Below, one piece after another: positions 39,066 through 49,509 of a DNA stretch of 64,000 nucleotides. A model generated the notes under the pieces. That model had not been told where the DNA came from and made no database searches. It saw only the letters and a program-made list of their open reading frames with translations. The translations under genes and the position numbers were made by a program. Position 1 is the first letter of the stretch; each line of letters opens with the position of its first letter. The stretch comes from Nitzschia sp. pyKryTriq1 (lineage: Eukaryota; Bacillariophyta; Bacillariophyceae; Bacillariales; Bacillariaceae), in assembly GCA_956465555.1 (NCBI GenBank), contig OY101123.1, positions 992,001 through 1,056,000 on the forward strand. The letters run 5' to 3'.

Positions 39066-40133
39066 TTACTTTGGAAGAAGAGGTTTCGCATCTTGCTCGT
39101 CTTCCGGCGAAGTGGCAACTGGCGCAGGCGACTTCTTCAGTGGATTTGAGAAGAAGTATACAGAAGTCAAAATCATAGTGGCGCCAACCGAGAATTGACC
39201 TCCAATCGGTGTCCCGAACAACACAAACGAGACGGCAGTGGCAAAGCAGACACTGACACCAGTGGCCAAACCCTTCAAGACATTGTCGGCGTACTTGATG
39301 ACTGCCGCTACCAAGAGCCCACCTCCCGCCTGTAAGGCCACCAAAATCCACACCCACTTGGTAAAGCCATGGAAGTAGGGCTTGTGGACACCGTCAACAT
39401 CGGGCGTGGCAGACCACCATCCCTGAATAAGAGCTGTCAAAATAGTAAAAAAAGCCAGCTGAATATTTCGCATCCACACACTAACTGGCTTTGCTTTTTC
39501 GTTTTCGCTCTGACCAACTGCCTTGACAACCTTCTCAAAGTATACTCCCGCCAATGCACTGGAAAGGCAAGCAATGGTTACGGCGGCAAGGCCTTTGACC
39601 AAGGACTGTTCTCCTGCCGTGGTCGATTTTGAGGCGTTGCCCGATTCACCCAATACGACAATTGCCACACCAAGACTCAAGACGACCAAGCATATCCACT
39701 GCTGAAAGGCGTATCTGCGATTCAACATAATCACAGATACAATAGCGGTAGTTACAAGCTTTGCTTGGTAGGTCACTTGGAAAATTGGGGCCGTCAGGTT
39801 GGAGAGCGCAACGTACAAGAGAGAATTCTGCACCAGATACAACAAGGCAGGAACAAGGATCTTCAGGGCGTCATAGGGTCTCTGGATGACGTTTTGCTGA
39901 ATGGATTGCACAAGCTGACCGTTTGTCGTGTAGTATTCAAAGGCACAACTCATGAGCAATTTGCCCACTTCGGTGACCAAAATCAAGTGATTGACGACGT
40001 ACAAGTCTTCTACTGCCGGACTGGAGCGAGTGTACCGCCCTACCAGAACAGTCGCCGAGTTCTGCAGGACCATGCCCACCAACAGCATCAGCTTGAAGGC
40101 CGGGGAGTTCAAAAAGGCGTTCGTAAGTACCAT
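39066..40133 (-). CDS. Nucleotide-sugar transporter, SLC35A family
   Basis: A 355-residue Golgi-type antiporter that exchanges a nucleotide sugar for the nucleoside monophosphate. Started at MVLTNAFLNSPAFK, the first ATG; the frame upstream has only GTG. About ten hydrophobic helices are visible. The signature stretch LLYLVQNSLLYVALSNLTAP, then FQVTYQAKLVTTAIVSVIML, is typical of UDP-GlcNAc/UDP-Gal/CMP-sialic acid carriers, as are ALAGVYFEKVVK, SVWMRNIQLAFF and KYADNVLKGLATGVSV. Substrate not decidable. A C-terminal dilysine-like KPLLPK is of unclear value as a sorting signal. Confidence 0.88.
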   Translation of the reverse strand: MVLTNAFLNSPAFKLMLLVGMVLQNSATVLVGRYTRSSPAVEDLYVVNHLILVTEVGKLLMSCAFEYYTTNGQLVQSIQQNVIQRPYDALKILVPALLYLVQNSLLYVALSNLTAPIFQVTYQAKLVTTAIVSVIMLNRRYAFQQWICLVVLSLGVAIVVLGESGNASKSTTAGEQSLVKGLAAVTIACLSSALAGVYFEKVVKAVGQSENEKAKPVSVWMRNIQLAFFTILTALIQGWWSATPDVDGVHKPYFHGFTKWVWILVALQAGGGLLVAAVIKYADNVLKGLATGVSVCFATAVSFVLFGTPIGGQFSVGATMILTSVYFFSNPLKKSPAPVATSPEDEQDAKPLLPK

Positions 40134-40998
40134 CGTGTCGTTGCAGAGATTGCCGGAGCTTTGTTCGGAATAATCTTCTATCACTGCGACTAGCTGAGTA
40201 GACGCAAGAATCTTGAAAGCTTGCTTTCTGCCTTTATCCGAAGAACCTTGGATAAAAACGAACGATGAGTTTCTACTCGACTTTGGGCCAGACGCCGGTC
40301 AGAATGGTTCTCTACTGATACCGATGCTGGTTTGTGATGGTCCACCAAGTTGGATAATAATATTGTAAGTGACAAGTGACAAGTCGTCAACTACTGCCGG
40401 TATGTTTACCGGGAGTACCTGGTACGGCAGTTGTACAGTACCGGTACTGTACCCCGGTACTGTACCTGGTACCTGGTACTGTACCAGGTACCGTACTGTA
40501 CAATACCAGTACCGGCACCCGGCACGTGTTGATGGCCATCATCGGCAATGACTGACTACTTTTGCTTTTTAGTACTGAATTCTACGTGTCGCCTACGAGA
40601 GATGACCTCAAATCGAATCACGGATCAGTCGTATGAAAGAATGAGAGAGTGCTGGTACTGGTACCTGTACGGTACAAGGCGGTTTCATGCTGCGATAGCT
40701 AGAGTAGACTACTCGTAGTAGACAAGTCTACTACGGTAACATTCCGAGAGACACGGAACCACTCATCTCTAACAGAAAAAATGATAGGCTGACTGAACTT
40801 TACTCTCGGCTGCAAACTTTTAAGGGGTTTTGTTTCGTAACGCGAGGCAGAGATGCGAGTTTCGAGTATTGTCGAACGCTGGGTAGTGATATTTCATTGT
40901 ACATTAGATTAGCAAGAGTGGTTGCTGTTACCATACTGGCCTATCCCAAGAGAAGTTTGGATACGCTTGTGCTGATTGAAGCGTTCTGGGATCTCTAA
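40134..40998. other. Intergenic region with dense palindrome cluster
   Basis: Upstream of the transporter and downstream of NDUFV2. Holds the most compact TACCGGTA cluster of the window (40401-40520) and GTACTGGTACC words at 40651-40676. Confidence 0.5.
40401..40520. repeat. Overlapping GTACCGGTAC palindromes
   Basis: Includes a perfect 20-bp palindrome at 40433-40452 (GTACAGTACCGGTACTGTAC) and a 12-bp inverted repeat with a one-base spacer at 40468-40492 (arm GGTACCTGGTAC). Together they could form several alternative hairpins. Confidence 0.9.
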
Positions 40999-41900
40999 TT
41001 AATAGGCCATGTGCTTCTTCACGCTAGCAGGATCCACTTTTCCTTCCTTGAAGCGATCGGCCGCGACCTTTGGAGGAGTCGGGACCCTGTACAAGCTCGT
41101 CTTGCCTAGTGGACCCTCGCAGCTGACTTGGCCGTTCATTGGAAGAGATCCCCACTTGCCGACGGGGGGAAGCTTGTCTTCCTTCATCAAGTCCAACAAT
41201 TCAATCATGGTCTCCTTGCTCAAGCATTCATAGTAGTCGTCGTTGATTTGCACCATTGGAGCGTTGGCACAGGCGCCTAGACATTCGACCTCCAACAAGG
41301 TGAATTTACCATCTTCGCTGGTTCCGCCGTTCTTGATGCCCACGTGATCTTCGATGGTTTGCATAATCTCCTCGCTTCCACAAATCATGCAAGGTGTGGT
41401 ACCGCAAACTTGCAAAAAGTACTTGCCCACAGGCGTTCGGTTAAACATGGTGTAAAAACTAGCAACCTCATACACGCGAACGGGAGCAACATGGCAAATT
41501 TGAGCGACCTTGTCCATCGCCGCCAACGGCAACCAACCTCCATTTTGTCGTTGAGCCAAATCTAGGAGGGGAATCATGGCGGCTTGCCGATAATTATCGG
41601 GATATTTACGCAAGACGCGGTTCACCCGTTCATAGTTCTCTTCAGTGAAATCAAAGTATGTCTCCTCGTTATTCTGGGGGGATTGCAAGTGCTGCATAAT
41701 AGAGGTTGAGTGAGGTAAATCAAAAGGTAAATGATGTTGTGAGACCAATCATCATGGGAGACGGCCAGACGCCAGCGACGCGGTGCATAGCATGCACAAC
41801 TACTTACGAAAGACTTGGCGGTTCCCAAGGATCGAACCGACTGCTGCTGGATGCGCTTAGCAGCAGCCAAGGTGCTTCGAGATGCTCGAGATGACAACAT
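40999..41900 (-). CDS. NDUFV2: NADH dehydrogenase (complex I) 24-kDa flavoprotein subunit
   Basis: A [2Fe-2S] subunit of mitochondrial complex I. Exon 1 (41808-41900, 31 codons) gives a basic, Ser/Arg/Ala-rich mitochondrial presequence (LSSRASRSTLAAAKRIQQQS). Exon 2 is 40999-41691. The 115-nt intron has GTAAGT and TATGCAG, phase 0. A second AG 18 bases later is an alternative acceptor in the same phase. Total 261 residues. The cluster ligands are present as CGTTPC (C-x4-C) and CLGAC (C-x3-C), with NGGWLPLAAMDKVA and EVASFYTMF between the N-terminus and the cluster, exactly the family order. The C-terminal extension of about 60 residues ends in VKKHMAY. Confidence 0.95.
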
Positions 41901-42622
41901 TGTACGATCAAAAGTGGATTTGTACTATTCCGATGAAGTGATGAAGAGCACACGATCCTCGGATATCGTGTTGCGTTGAGCAAAAAAACAACAATGGATG
42001 ACGATTTCCAGTTTCTCTCTCGCCACCATCGCTACGCGGCTGCGTGCATCGTTCATGTTGTTTTTGGGTGCCTCTTGTCTTGGGCTTTTGTCGTCTGTGG
42101 AAAACTTCGACTACTATGATTAATTTAAAGCCGAGACTACTGTCGTCTGTCCTGCGTCGCGAAGAAGAAGGGGCACGAAGCGACAAAGGGGGCGATCGAC
42201 GTGAAGAAGAGCACCAAAAACGAAAGTGCGTACTTCTTGAGGTTGTCAAGACCTGAAAGGCATATATGAATCATTTCAGATTATTAAGTAGAACTTTATC
42301 ATGTTCGAGGTTATGCGTTGGGTGGTTTCAAGAAGAACAATCAAAATCACAGCAGGCAATTCCGCCTGCTTGTTCTACTGATTTATCCGCCAGGATCTTT
42401 ACGCACGAAGAAGCTGAGCAGAGGAGTCCGAGCTTTCGGATGTCGACCTTCTTTGCCGCCCATCAAAAAAAATAATACCGGTACGGTACCGGTATAACAA
42501 GTCACAACAACATCGACCGCTCGACAAAATAATACAGTAAGACCGCACACAACATTGTCAAGTAATCGACGAGTGCATACAAACATCAAGCATCTGATTC
42601 CGCACTTCAGTTAATCTGCACC
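41901..42622. other. Divergent region between NDUFV2 and G6PDH
   Basis: Contains the inverted repeat at 42475-42495. Short open frames here (for example 42044-42256) are basic and unconvincing. No gene seen. Confidence 0.45.
42475..42495. repeat. Inverted repeat ATACCGGTAC-G-GTACCGGTAT
   Basis: A 10-bp perfect inverted repeat with a single-base spacer, about 130 bp upstream of the G6PDH start. Member of the TACCGGTA family. Confidence 0.9.
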
Positions 42623-44753
42623 ATGACTCCCCTACCTGAGGAGCCAAGAACAAAGTTTTCGTTGTTGCATTGCCATTCCAAGTTGGATTCCAGATTTTCT
42701 TTCAACAGTGAGGCTGGAAACGACTCTAACACAGCTATTCAAGTCGATGCCATTCATAGGGCAGTAGGTCGGGAAGTCTGGTTCCATGTAAGTCATTTTT
42801 CGAGATCGTCGTGGGAAGCCTTGTTCGTTGTAATTTGTTGGCACTGCCAATCATTGGAAATGGAACTTGATGATTGCCTTGAGCGATTCGTTTCTATTGA
42901 AATTCTTTTGACCCGCGCAGAATTTCATGAGCATCAAAATGAGAAAGTTTTCGTTGAGTACCCTTGACGATGGTAAAGGCGAGGCCAGAGAAACCGAGGG
43001 GTCGGGCACAAATTTCATCTTTCATCATCGTCGTCGTCGATTGGATTGATGGATGTTCAAGCCACCCATCATTTTCCGCCAATCACATCGTTTCAAGAGA
43101 TCGAGAACCTTCTTATTATTTGATGTCGGGGTTCGTCCGTCATACGCCCCCGAATTTTTTTGTCTCACATGATGCATACTGTATCTTCAAATAATAATCT
43201 CCCTCCACTTCACAGCAAACTCTCTCCATTGTCGTAATTGGTGCCTCGGGTGACTTGGCAAAAAAGAAAACATACCCTAGTTTGCTCAACTTATTCGAAA
43301 GTAATTTGCTACCGGAAGATACCGTCATTTGGGGGTATGCCCGAAGTGCCAAGACCCATCAAGAATTGAGAGACCATCTACGTCCACATTTGCTCAAGAC
43401 TGGTTCTTCCGAGATTATTGTCCGAGACTTCTTGGAGAAGTGTTTTTATCATGCTGGAAGATCCTATGGCGACGAAGAAGCCTATACAGAATTAATCGCA
43501 AATGTGTCGAAATTTGAAGCCGAGACTCCCAGCGCCGCCTGTAATCGACTTTTTTACCTTGCCATTCCACCGAATGTATTTGGGGAAAGTGGCGTTGCTA
43601 TCAAGAAGGTTGGAATGGCGATGACTGGCTGGACCCGTGTGGTGATTGAAAAGCCATTTGGGCGTGATTTAGAATCTTGCGACGAGCTCTTGAAGACCCT
43701 GTCCGCTCAATTTGACGAGGATCACTTGTATCGAGTAAGTCGTGTTATTTCATTCGCAACTCTCTCAACCTCCACCGTTTATAACAAAAACTTGTTCTTT
43801 GTCGGCATCAGATTGACCACTACTTGGGCAAAGAGATTGTACAAAATATGCTTCTATTTCGGTTCGGCAACACGGTCTGGGAATGGATGTGGAATCGAAA
43901 TGCAATCGAAAGCGTGACCTTTACTTTCAAGGAGCCTTTCGGCACGGATGGAAGAGGAGGCTACTTTGATCATTATGGAATCATTCGAGACATTATGCAA
44001 AATCACTTATTACAACTTTTGACTGTCTTTGCGATGGAACCACCGGATGCGGACGATGGGGATTCCATTCGCAACGCCAAGACGGAAGTCTTGAACAATA
44101 TGGATCCTATTCGTCTGGAAGATTGCCTCTTGGGTCAGTACGATGGTTACACCGATGATGCGACTATTGAGAACAAGGATACTAATTGTCCCACATACGC
44201 GGCGTTGAGGTGCTGGATTCATACACCACGCTGGGAAGGCGTGCCCTTCATTCTGGAAGCCGGGAAAGCTATGGATGAACAGCTGTGCGAGGTGCGAGTT
44301 CGATTCAAGACTCCTCCTACCACGGCTTCTGTAAGAGCTCAGGCGAAGAAGCTTGTACAAAACGAGCTCGTCATGAGACTACAACCAAACCCAAGCTTGG
44401 AGCTTCACACTAATATCAAGACACCAGGTCTAGCTGCTTCTCCGATGCCAGCAGTAATGAAAATGGACTACAATGACATTCCGAATCTTTCAAATCCAGA
44501 TGCCTATACTCGTCTCTTGCTCGATGTTCTCAGAGGCCGCAAGGGATCATTTGTACGTGATGACGAGCTTCGACGCTCTTGGGAACTTTTCACCCCCATT
44601 TTGCACGACATTGAGCGCAGTGGTGTGCGTCCCGAACCTTATAAGTACGAATCGAGTGGTCCAGAAGGTCGAGATGCTTGGTTCCAGAAAATGGGCGCAT
44701 TCCATGACCATGGAGTGCCAACTCAAGCTACCCCGCTTCAATCGGCTCTCTAG
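42623..44753 (+). CDS. G6PD: Glucose-6-phosphate 1-dehydrogenase
   Basis: The entry enzyme of the oxidative pentose phosphate pathway, producing NADPH. Exons 43216-43734 and 43812-44753 are firm. A first exon 42623-42787 is proposed because it starts with ATG, ends at a strong GTAAGT and joins the CTTCACAG acceptor in phase, giving 541 residues; its 428-nt intron is long for this window, so an alternative first exon is possible. The NADP-binding loop GASGDLAKKK, the segment VIEKPFGRD and the active-site motif RIDHYLGKE are all present; the last spans the second splice (CGA-intron-ATT GAC), which confirms it. The N-terminus has no plastid motif, so the enzyme is probably cytosolic. Confidence 0.9.
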
Positions 44754-45546
44754 TCGAATCGAGTCCGTCTCGAGCCGATAATCTCCCATGCACTAAAATG
44801 TTTGCTTTTTTGTAAACTTCTATAATATTCATTTTTGGTCGGCCTGCTCACAGCATACTCGTACATGCTCTAGCAGCTCTACTCTATTCTTTATCTCTAG
44901 TACTCTCTAGTAGCCAGAGAGGTGTAAAGGTAGTCTGCCGATACCTCTACCTCAGCTCTCTATCTATCTATCTCTGGAGTACTGGGTACGTACCGGTACT
45001 GTAGAGTAGGACGACGACTCTTATCATCTTGAGTACAGAAGCAGGGATATGGAGTCGTCGTCGTCGTCATCGTCTTGTACTGGTACTCGTACTGGTATGC
45101 AGCGACCGCTCAAAATTTGAAATTATTGGCTTGTCCCTCGTACCAGTACTCGTATTTGTCGGCTCGGTTGAGTCAATTTTTAAATTAGAAAGATAGGAGC
45201 ATAGAGGCACACATTTTTTATATATTTGTCTCTATAGTTATTATAATCAATGAATCAACAAAATTACCTCTTTTAGCGCTTTTGGTATTTATAGCCACTT
45301 CAATCTTGCCCAATCCCTCTTTTGGAATAATAATGTTCCGCGTGACCGACCTCTGTGACCCGCTTCAATCAACGCATCATCCAACATTCAACATCTCTCT
45401 TCTCTCATCACCTCCCTTGCTTCTTGCTTGAAGGAGCACAACTGAATGGTTCTTTCTTTCATCTCCCATCATCAATACCACCTTTGTGCGACAATCGTTA
45501 CCAACTGGCCATTGAAAACCATCTTTATTGAATCATCATCGCCAGA
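44754..45546. other. Intergenic region with TAG/CTCT and GTAC motifs
   Basis: Contains (CTAT)n-like sequence near 44955-44975, TACCGGTACTGTA at 44991-45003, a short (GTC)n run at 45056-45069 and AT-rich sequence at about 45170-45290. No gene seen. Confidence 0.45.
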
Positions 45547-47850
45547 ATGGTTCGAAGAGTAGGCGGAACTATTCACCAATCTGTGCCCGCCACGGCCAAC
45601 ATCGTTCGAAATAGTGCCAACCAGCATGCTTCGTCCTCGTCGAACACCAACAAGCAAGACGAGTCGTCGTCGTCGTCGTCGTCGGTAGCGGCCGCATCAC
45701 ATGCTCCTTCCCCACTGCATCGAGAAAATTCGCTACCGACGATTGTTTCCCCGAGACCAACCATGCACGGCTTGCAGCAACATTCTCTGAAAACTGTTTC
45801 ACCGAAAGGTGCGACAGCGTTCGTGCATCAGAATTCTCTACCTCTTCTCCCGCCAAAGATCGCCACAAAAACTCTCGTGCATCAGAGCTCGCTGCCTACC
45901 ATTGTTTCCCCGAAGCCTATTATATCCAACAATCAAGGCTTACCGAAAAAGTTTCTGCCTACAACTAATCCGAGTACAACATTATTTTCTTCCCCCACAC
46001 CTACAAAGCAAGGCGTACCGTCTTCAACGTCTCCACAAGCAAACACGTTATTTGCGTCCCCGAAACCCATCGGTACTACCAAACAGGGCTCTTCGTTGTC
46101 ACGTAATAGTTCCAATGAAACCAAGACGACGACGACGACGACTGCACCGAGTTCAACAGCAAAGCCTTGTAGTCTTCCTGGATTTGATCCGGATTTGAAG
46201 TTTGGAGCCAAACCTTCCGAAATTCGTGCCGCTGCGAAACAAAATCGGGACAAGGCCAAAGTCGATCACTCTCGAAAAGACGAGGTCCGGAAGCGAGAAG
46301 AAGCGGCGGCGCTTCGCATGAAAAAGATCAAGGATGAAATCGATGCGATCAAGCAAAAGGAGCAGGAAGAATCGGATCGTGAGGCTGTGGCAGCGGTGGA
46401 TCGTGAACGATTTGACTTTAACGAAGCCAAGTTGTTGGCCAAGGCTCTAGAGACCGGTGCACCAAGGGGCGTGGTGAATCATCATCAGCATTCCAAACCT
46501 ACTACTGTCAAAGAAGACAAGGCGACTAATAGCTCGATCGTCCCCAGAAAGAACGAGCATGTCAAACCTGTACGTCCTCCTCCAGCACCTGCTAGGAAGC
46601 GTTCGAACGTCGAAGCGGAGGCGGTGAGTAGAGGGACTAAGGAATTAGCTCTTGAGGAGATGATGGCAGAGCGACGGTCAGTGAACCAGCAAAAGAAAGA
46701 GGAAGAGGACGAACAACAACCACCCAGGAGGCAACTCTCCGACATGAACATGCCAATGGATGAGCTTATGCACTTCCAGCAGGCAATACCTTCCGGCGAT
46801 ACTAATCCGAATCTATCTATCTCTGCGGCTGTACTTGCGACGGCACCTCCACCACCCGCCAAGACCTCATTGGAAGCCACTCCGACTGGGAAGCTGCGCA
46901 AGGTTCCTGCTCGTCGTGGTGTCGAGCGAACTCCCTCTAACCGTATTCCCGAAATGCGCCGGCGAGCGAATCAGAGAGATTTACTGTTTGACGATGATGA
47001 CAAACACAGAGCAAGCAGTGCGCCTACATCAACCAGTGGTGGGGCGACATCAAAGGTGGTTCCAGCGGCGGAAGGAACAAGCAAATCATCCATGATAGCC
47101 GCACGAGAAGCGTTGGATGCGGCAAAAGTGGAAGACGAACGCAAGATCAGTATGGCACAGAAGGCGGAGTTGGATAAGGCCAAGGCACATTTTGACAAGG
47201 GACACGATCTGTGTTGGAAGGATAATGATTCAGCGGGGGCCTTGGTCGATTATCGGAAAGCTTTGTTTACGCGGGAATCCGTTCTTGGAAAATATCATGA
47301 GGAAACGGGACGGTCCTACTTTTGGATCGGCAAGTCATTGACCAAATTGAAAGATTTTGATGAGGCGCTCATGGCATTTTCCAGAGCAATGAGAATATTT
47401 GAGCGAGTTTTGAAGAAAAGCAACAAGTACAACATTTGGACAGTGACAGCAATCGAGGGTGTTTTTCGTCAAATGGATGACCCTGATGCCGACTGTGCAT
47501 CGTACAAAGAGCGGCTTGAGGCTAGTATTCGTCGTGAGCAATCTGGGGATCAGCTGCGAAAGCGAGGGAAATTGGCGGAAGCGATTGTTGAATACCGAGA
47601 GGCGATTGACAATCTCGACGAGTACCATCCTGATGCAGCCGATCTGTACTGTAAGATCGCTATCATCATGCGTCAACAGGGAGAGTTCGATCGCGCCTTG
47701 GAAGAATACCGGTATGCCTCCGAGATCTATGAACTTTCTTTGGGAGCGGAACATCCCGAGACGGTGAAGACTTTGAACCAACTGATCGAGAAGAAGAGAC
47801 TCAACCAGAAGTCCCTGGCTCTCATGGAAAAGTTGAAGCTACGAAATTGA
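45547..47850 (+). CDS. TPR-repeat protein with long disordered N-terminus
   Basis: A 767-residue intronless protein. Residues 1-230 are Ser/Thr/Pro-rich with a repeated motif HxNSLPTIVSPxP-like (ENSLPTIVSPRP, QNSLPLLPP, QSSLPTIVSPKP), possibly short linear motifs. A charged helical region (about 235-305) and a second Pro-rich stretch follow. The C-terminal 230 residues are tetratricopeptide repeats: AHFDKGHDLCWKDNDSAGAL, ETGRSYFWIGKSLTKLKDFD, SGDQLRKRGKLAEAIVEYRE and AADLYCKIAIIMRQQGEFD, with kinesin-light-chain-like spacing (LGAEHPETVKTLNQL). A protein-binding adaptor is likely; no targeting signal is evident. Confidence 0.8.
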   Translation: MVRRVGGTIHQSVPATANIVRNSANQHASSSSNTNKQDESSSSSSSVAAASHAPSPLHRENSLPTIVSPRPTMHGLQQHSLKTVSPKGATAFVHQNSLPLLPPKIATKTLVHQSSLPTIVSPKPIISNNQGLPKKFLPTTNPSTTLFSSPTPTKQGVPSSTSPQANTLFASPKPIGTTKQGSSLSRNSSNETKTTTTTTAPSSTAKPCSLPGFDPDLKFGAKPSEIRAAAKQNRDKAKVDHSRKDEVRKREEAAALRMKKIKDEIDAIKQKEQEESDREAVAAVDRERFDFNEAKLLAKALETGAPRGVVNHHQHSKPTTVKEDKATNSSIVPRKNEHVKPVRPPPAPARKRSNVEAEAVSRGTKELALEEMMAERRSVNQQKKEEEDEQQPPRRQLSDMNMPMDELMHFQQAIPSGDTNPNLSISAAVLATAPPPPAKTSLEATPTGKLRKVPARRGVERTPSNRIPEMRRRANQRDLLFDDDDKHRASSAPTSTSGGATSKVVPAAEGTSKSSMIAAREALDAAKVEDERKISMAQKAELDKAKAHFDKGHDLCWKDNDSAGALVDYRKALFTRESVLGKYHEETGRSYFWIGKSLTKLKDFDEALMAFSRAMRIFERVLKKSNKYNIWTVTAIEGVFRQMDDPDADCASYKERLEASIRREQSGDQLRKRGKLAEAIVEYREAIDNLDEYHPDAADLYCKIAIIMRQQGEFDRALEEYRYASEIYELSLGAEHPETVKTLNQLIEKKRLNQKSLALMEKLKLRN

Positions 47851-48033
47851 GAGCAACTTGGGATAGCAGTCTACCATCTCACTCCTGGGGCACTAGTTAC
47901 GGAACGGCATTTTATACTACACGCTAACGATGGCTTTGGAATGTAAATACACAGCAACGTAATTGTACAAAACGTTTTTATAGCGTAGCAATTTATCTTT
48001 CTTTATCGTATTTTCTTCTAATTGCATGAAGGG

Positions 48034-48864
48034 CTATGCAGCCGAGCTCACCATCAAGTGTTGATTGTGATCTCTGTCCTGCAGCACCATTAACCTCTGG
48101 TATCGGCGGTGGACTACGTCCAACTCTCCCGAGCTTTCGCTCGTCCAAATCCCTCTTTGATTCTCCTTTTCTAGTTCTTCTTTCGTTTCCTGTTGATCCA
48201 TGGATTCAACTTCTCGGGCGTCCCGTAGTCCCACCATACTGGCCACAACATGACATGGCTCCGAGACCTCAAAGTATACATCCGCAAGAGTCTCGGGATC
48301 CGAATAACCTTGTTCGTTTTGCCACCGTTGTTCTGAAAAGACGGCCATCCATGCCTGCAATCGGTGACGCTTCTTGCGCAAGGCCCCCATCTCTGTCCTG
48401 TTCTCAAGTCCTCGGACTGTAGACTCGAATCCCTCATAGTGGTAATTATTTGAGACATCATTCAGCGGTCCTTGTTGTGCACTCATTTGATCCTTTTCAT
48501 AGTCACTGGCAGTCACTTGAGATGCTTGTTCTTTGCATTTGCGTCTCATGTCTCGAAGTTCCGCCTTGTTGTACCATGTGGTCTTCGCTTCTTCGGGGGT
48601 ATAGTCTTTGAAGTGCATGACTTGGTGGACCGCAACATGCGAAGCGAATTGGACAAGGGGCCCATTGAATTCTTCTTCTTCGTTTTCTTCTTGCGGCGGA
48701 GCAATCATGGTCGGCTGCTCGGCGGGGGCACCGAAGGGAAAGTATGAGTAGGCGTTTGCGGACCAAGGCGAACGTGATTTGGTGGGTGGATCATTGCGTG
48801 CCATTACTGGATACGGCGCATAAATATGATTCATGACCTTGAAGGACATTTCCAAAGGAGGCAT
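48034..48864 (-). CDS. Conserved-looking protein of unknown function, 276 residues
   Basis: A complete frame with two regular helical blocks: VQFASHVAVHQVMHFKDYTP with EEAKTTWYNKAELRDMRRKC, and STVRGLENRTEMGALRKKRH with LQAWMAVFSEQRWQNEQGYS. This arrangement (a 'DYTxEE..TWY..xE' block followed by an 'RGLE' helix) occurs in a large family of diatom hypothetical proteins, as far as I recall. No catalytic motif, signal peptide or membrane span. It converges on the TPR gene with a 183-bp gap. Confidence 0.65.
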   Translation of the reverse strand: MPPLEMSFKVMNHIYAPYPVMARNDPPTKSRSPWSANAYSYFPFGAPAEQPTMIAPPQEENEEEEFNGPLVQFASHVAVHQVMHFKDYTPEEAKTTWYNKAELRDMRRKCKEQASQVTASDYEKDQMSAQQGPLNDVSNNYHYEGFESTVRGLENRTEMGALRKKRHRLQAWMAVFSEQRWQNEQGYSDPETLADVYFEVSEPCHVVASMVGLRDAREVESMDQQETKEELEKENQRGIWTSESSGELDVVHRRYQRLMVLQDRDHNQHLMVSSAA

Positions 48865-49509
48865 CTTTTATTGGGATGGATAGAATGAACGACGAGTGGT
48901 GAAAGAAATGGGCCCGATGATACGATCCAGGTTTCGAATGCCAAAATTGTGGAACGAAAAATTTGGAGATGGGGTACTACTAGCGGCGAGCGCGAAAACG
49001 GAGATCGAAAGAGGAGGCCGATCAATCGTGCGTCTCGCTAACCAAGAAGCACGAACGCGCCGGCCATCCAGGCGGCGGTTATTCTCTCCGTTATGATAGT
49101 TTAGTTCGTGGGGAAGTTTTTACGAACTCTTCTTCTTTCGAGAGGTCCCAGTTTGCGAACCACTCACGATTCGACTCCTACGAATGCACAGCCTTTTTGA
49201 GTCTTGCCTCGCTTCTTGTTTCACAACAAGAGAGAGCAGAAAATTGGACCGGCGCGGCGTCGCCCCGCAATCCTTCGTCGTTGATCGCCGCTCTATTCTA
49301 ATAATCCATGCAAGCTAGCTGTTGTGCTTCTGCGACTACCTGGTACTGCACCTGGTACTTGTACCCTACAGTTGGCGTACCTGGTACTTCGTTCATACTA
49401 CAAGTACTTCCTCAGAGCCGAGGCAAAAGAATCATCATCATCTCACGTCGTTATTTTGTGTGTAGTCTAAAGAACGTCGAAAAACCCGCTGCGACCCACT
49501 CACAGTAAT
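48865..49509. promoter_or_regulatory. Divergent intergenic region
   Basis: Between the unknown-family gene and the ApoL-like gene. Contains GGTACTTGTACC-type words at 49340-49390. No gene seen. Confidence 0.4.
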
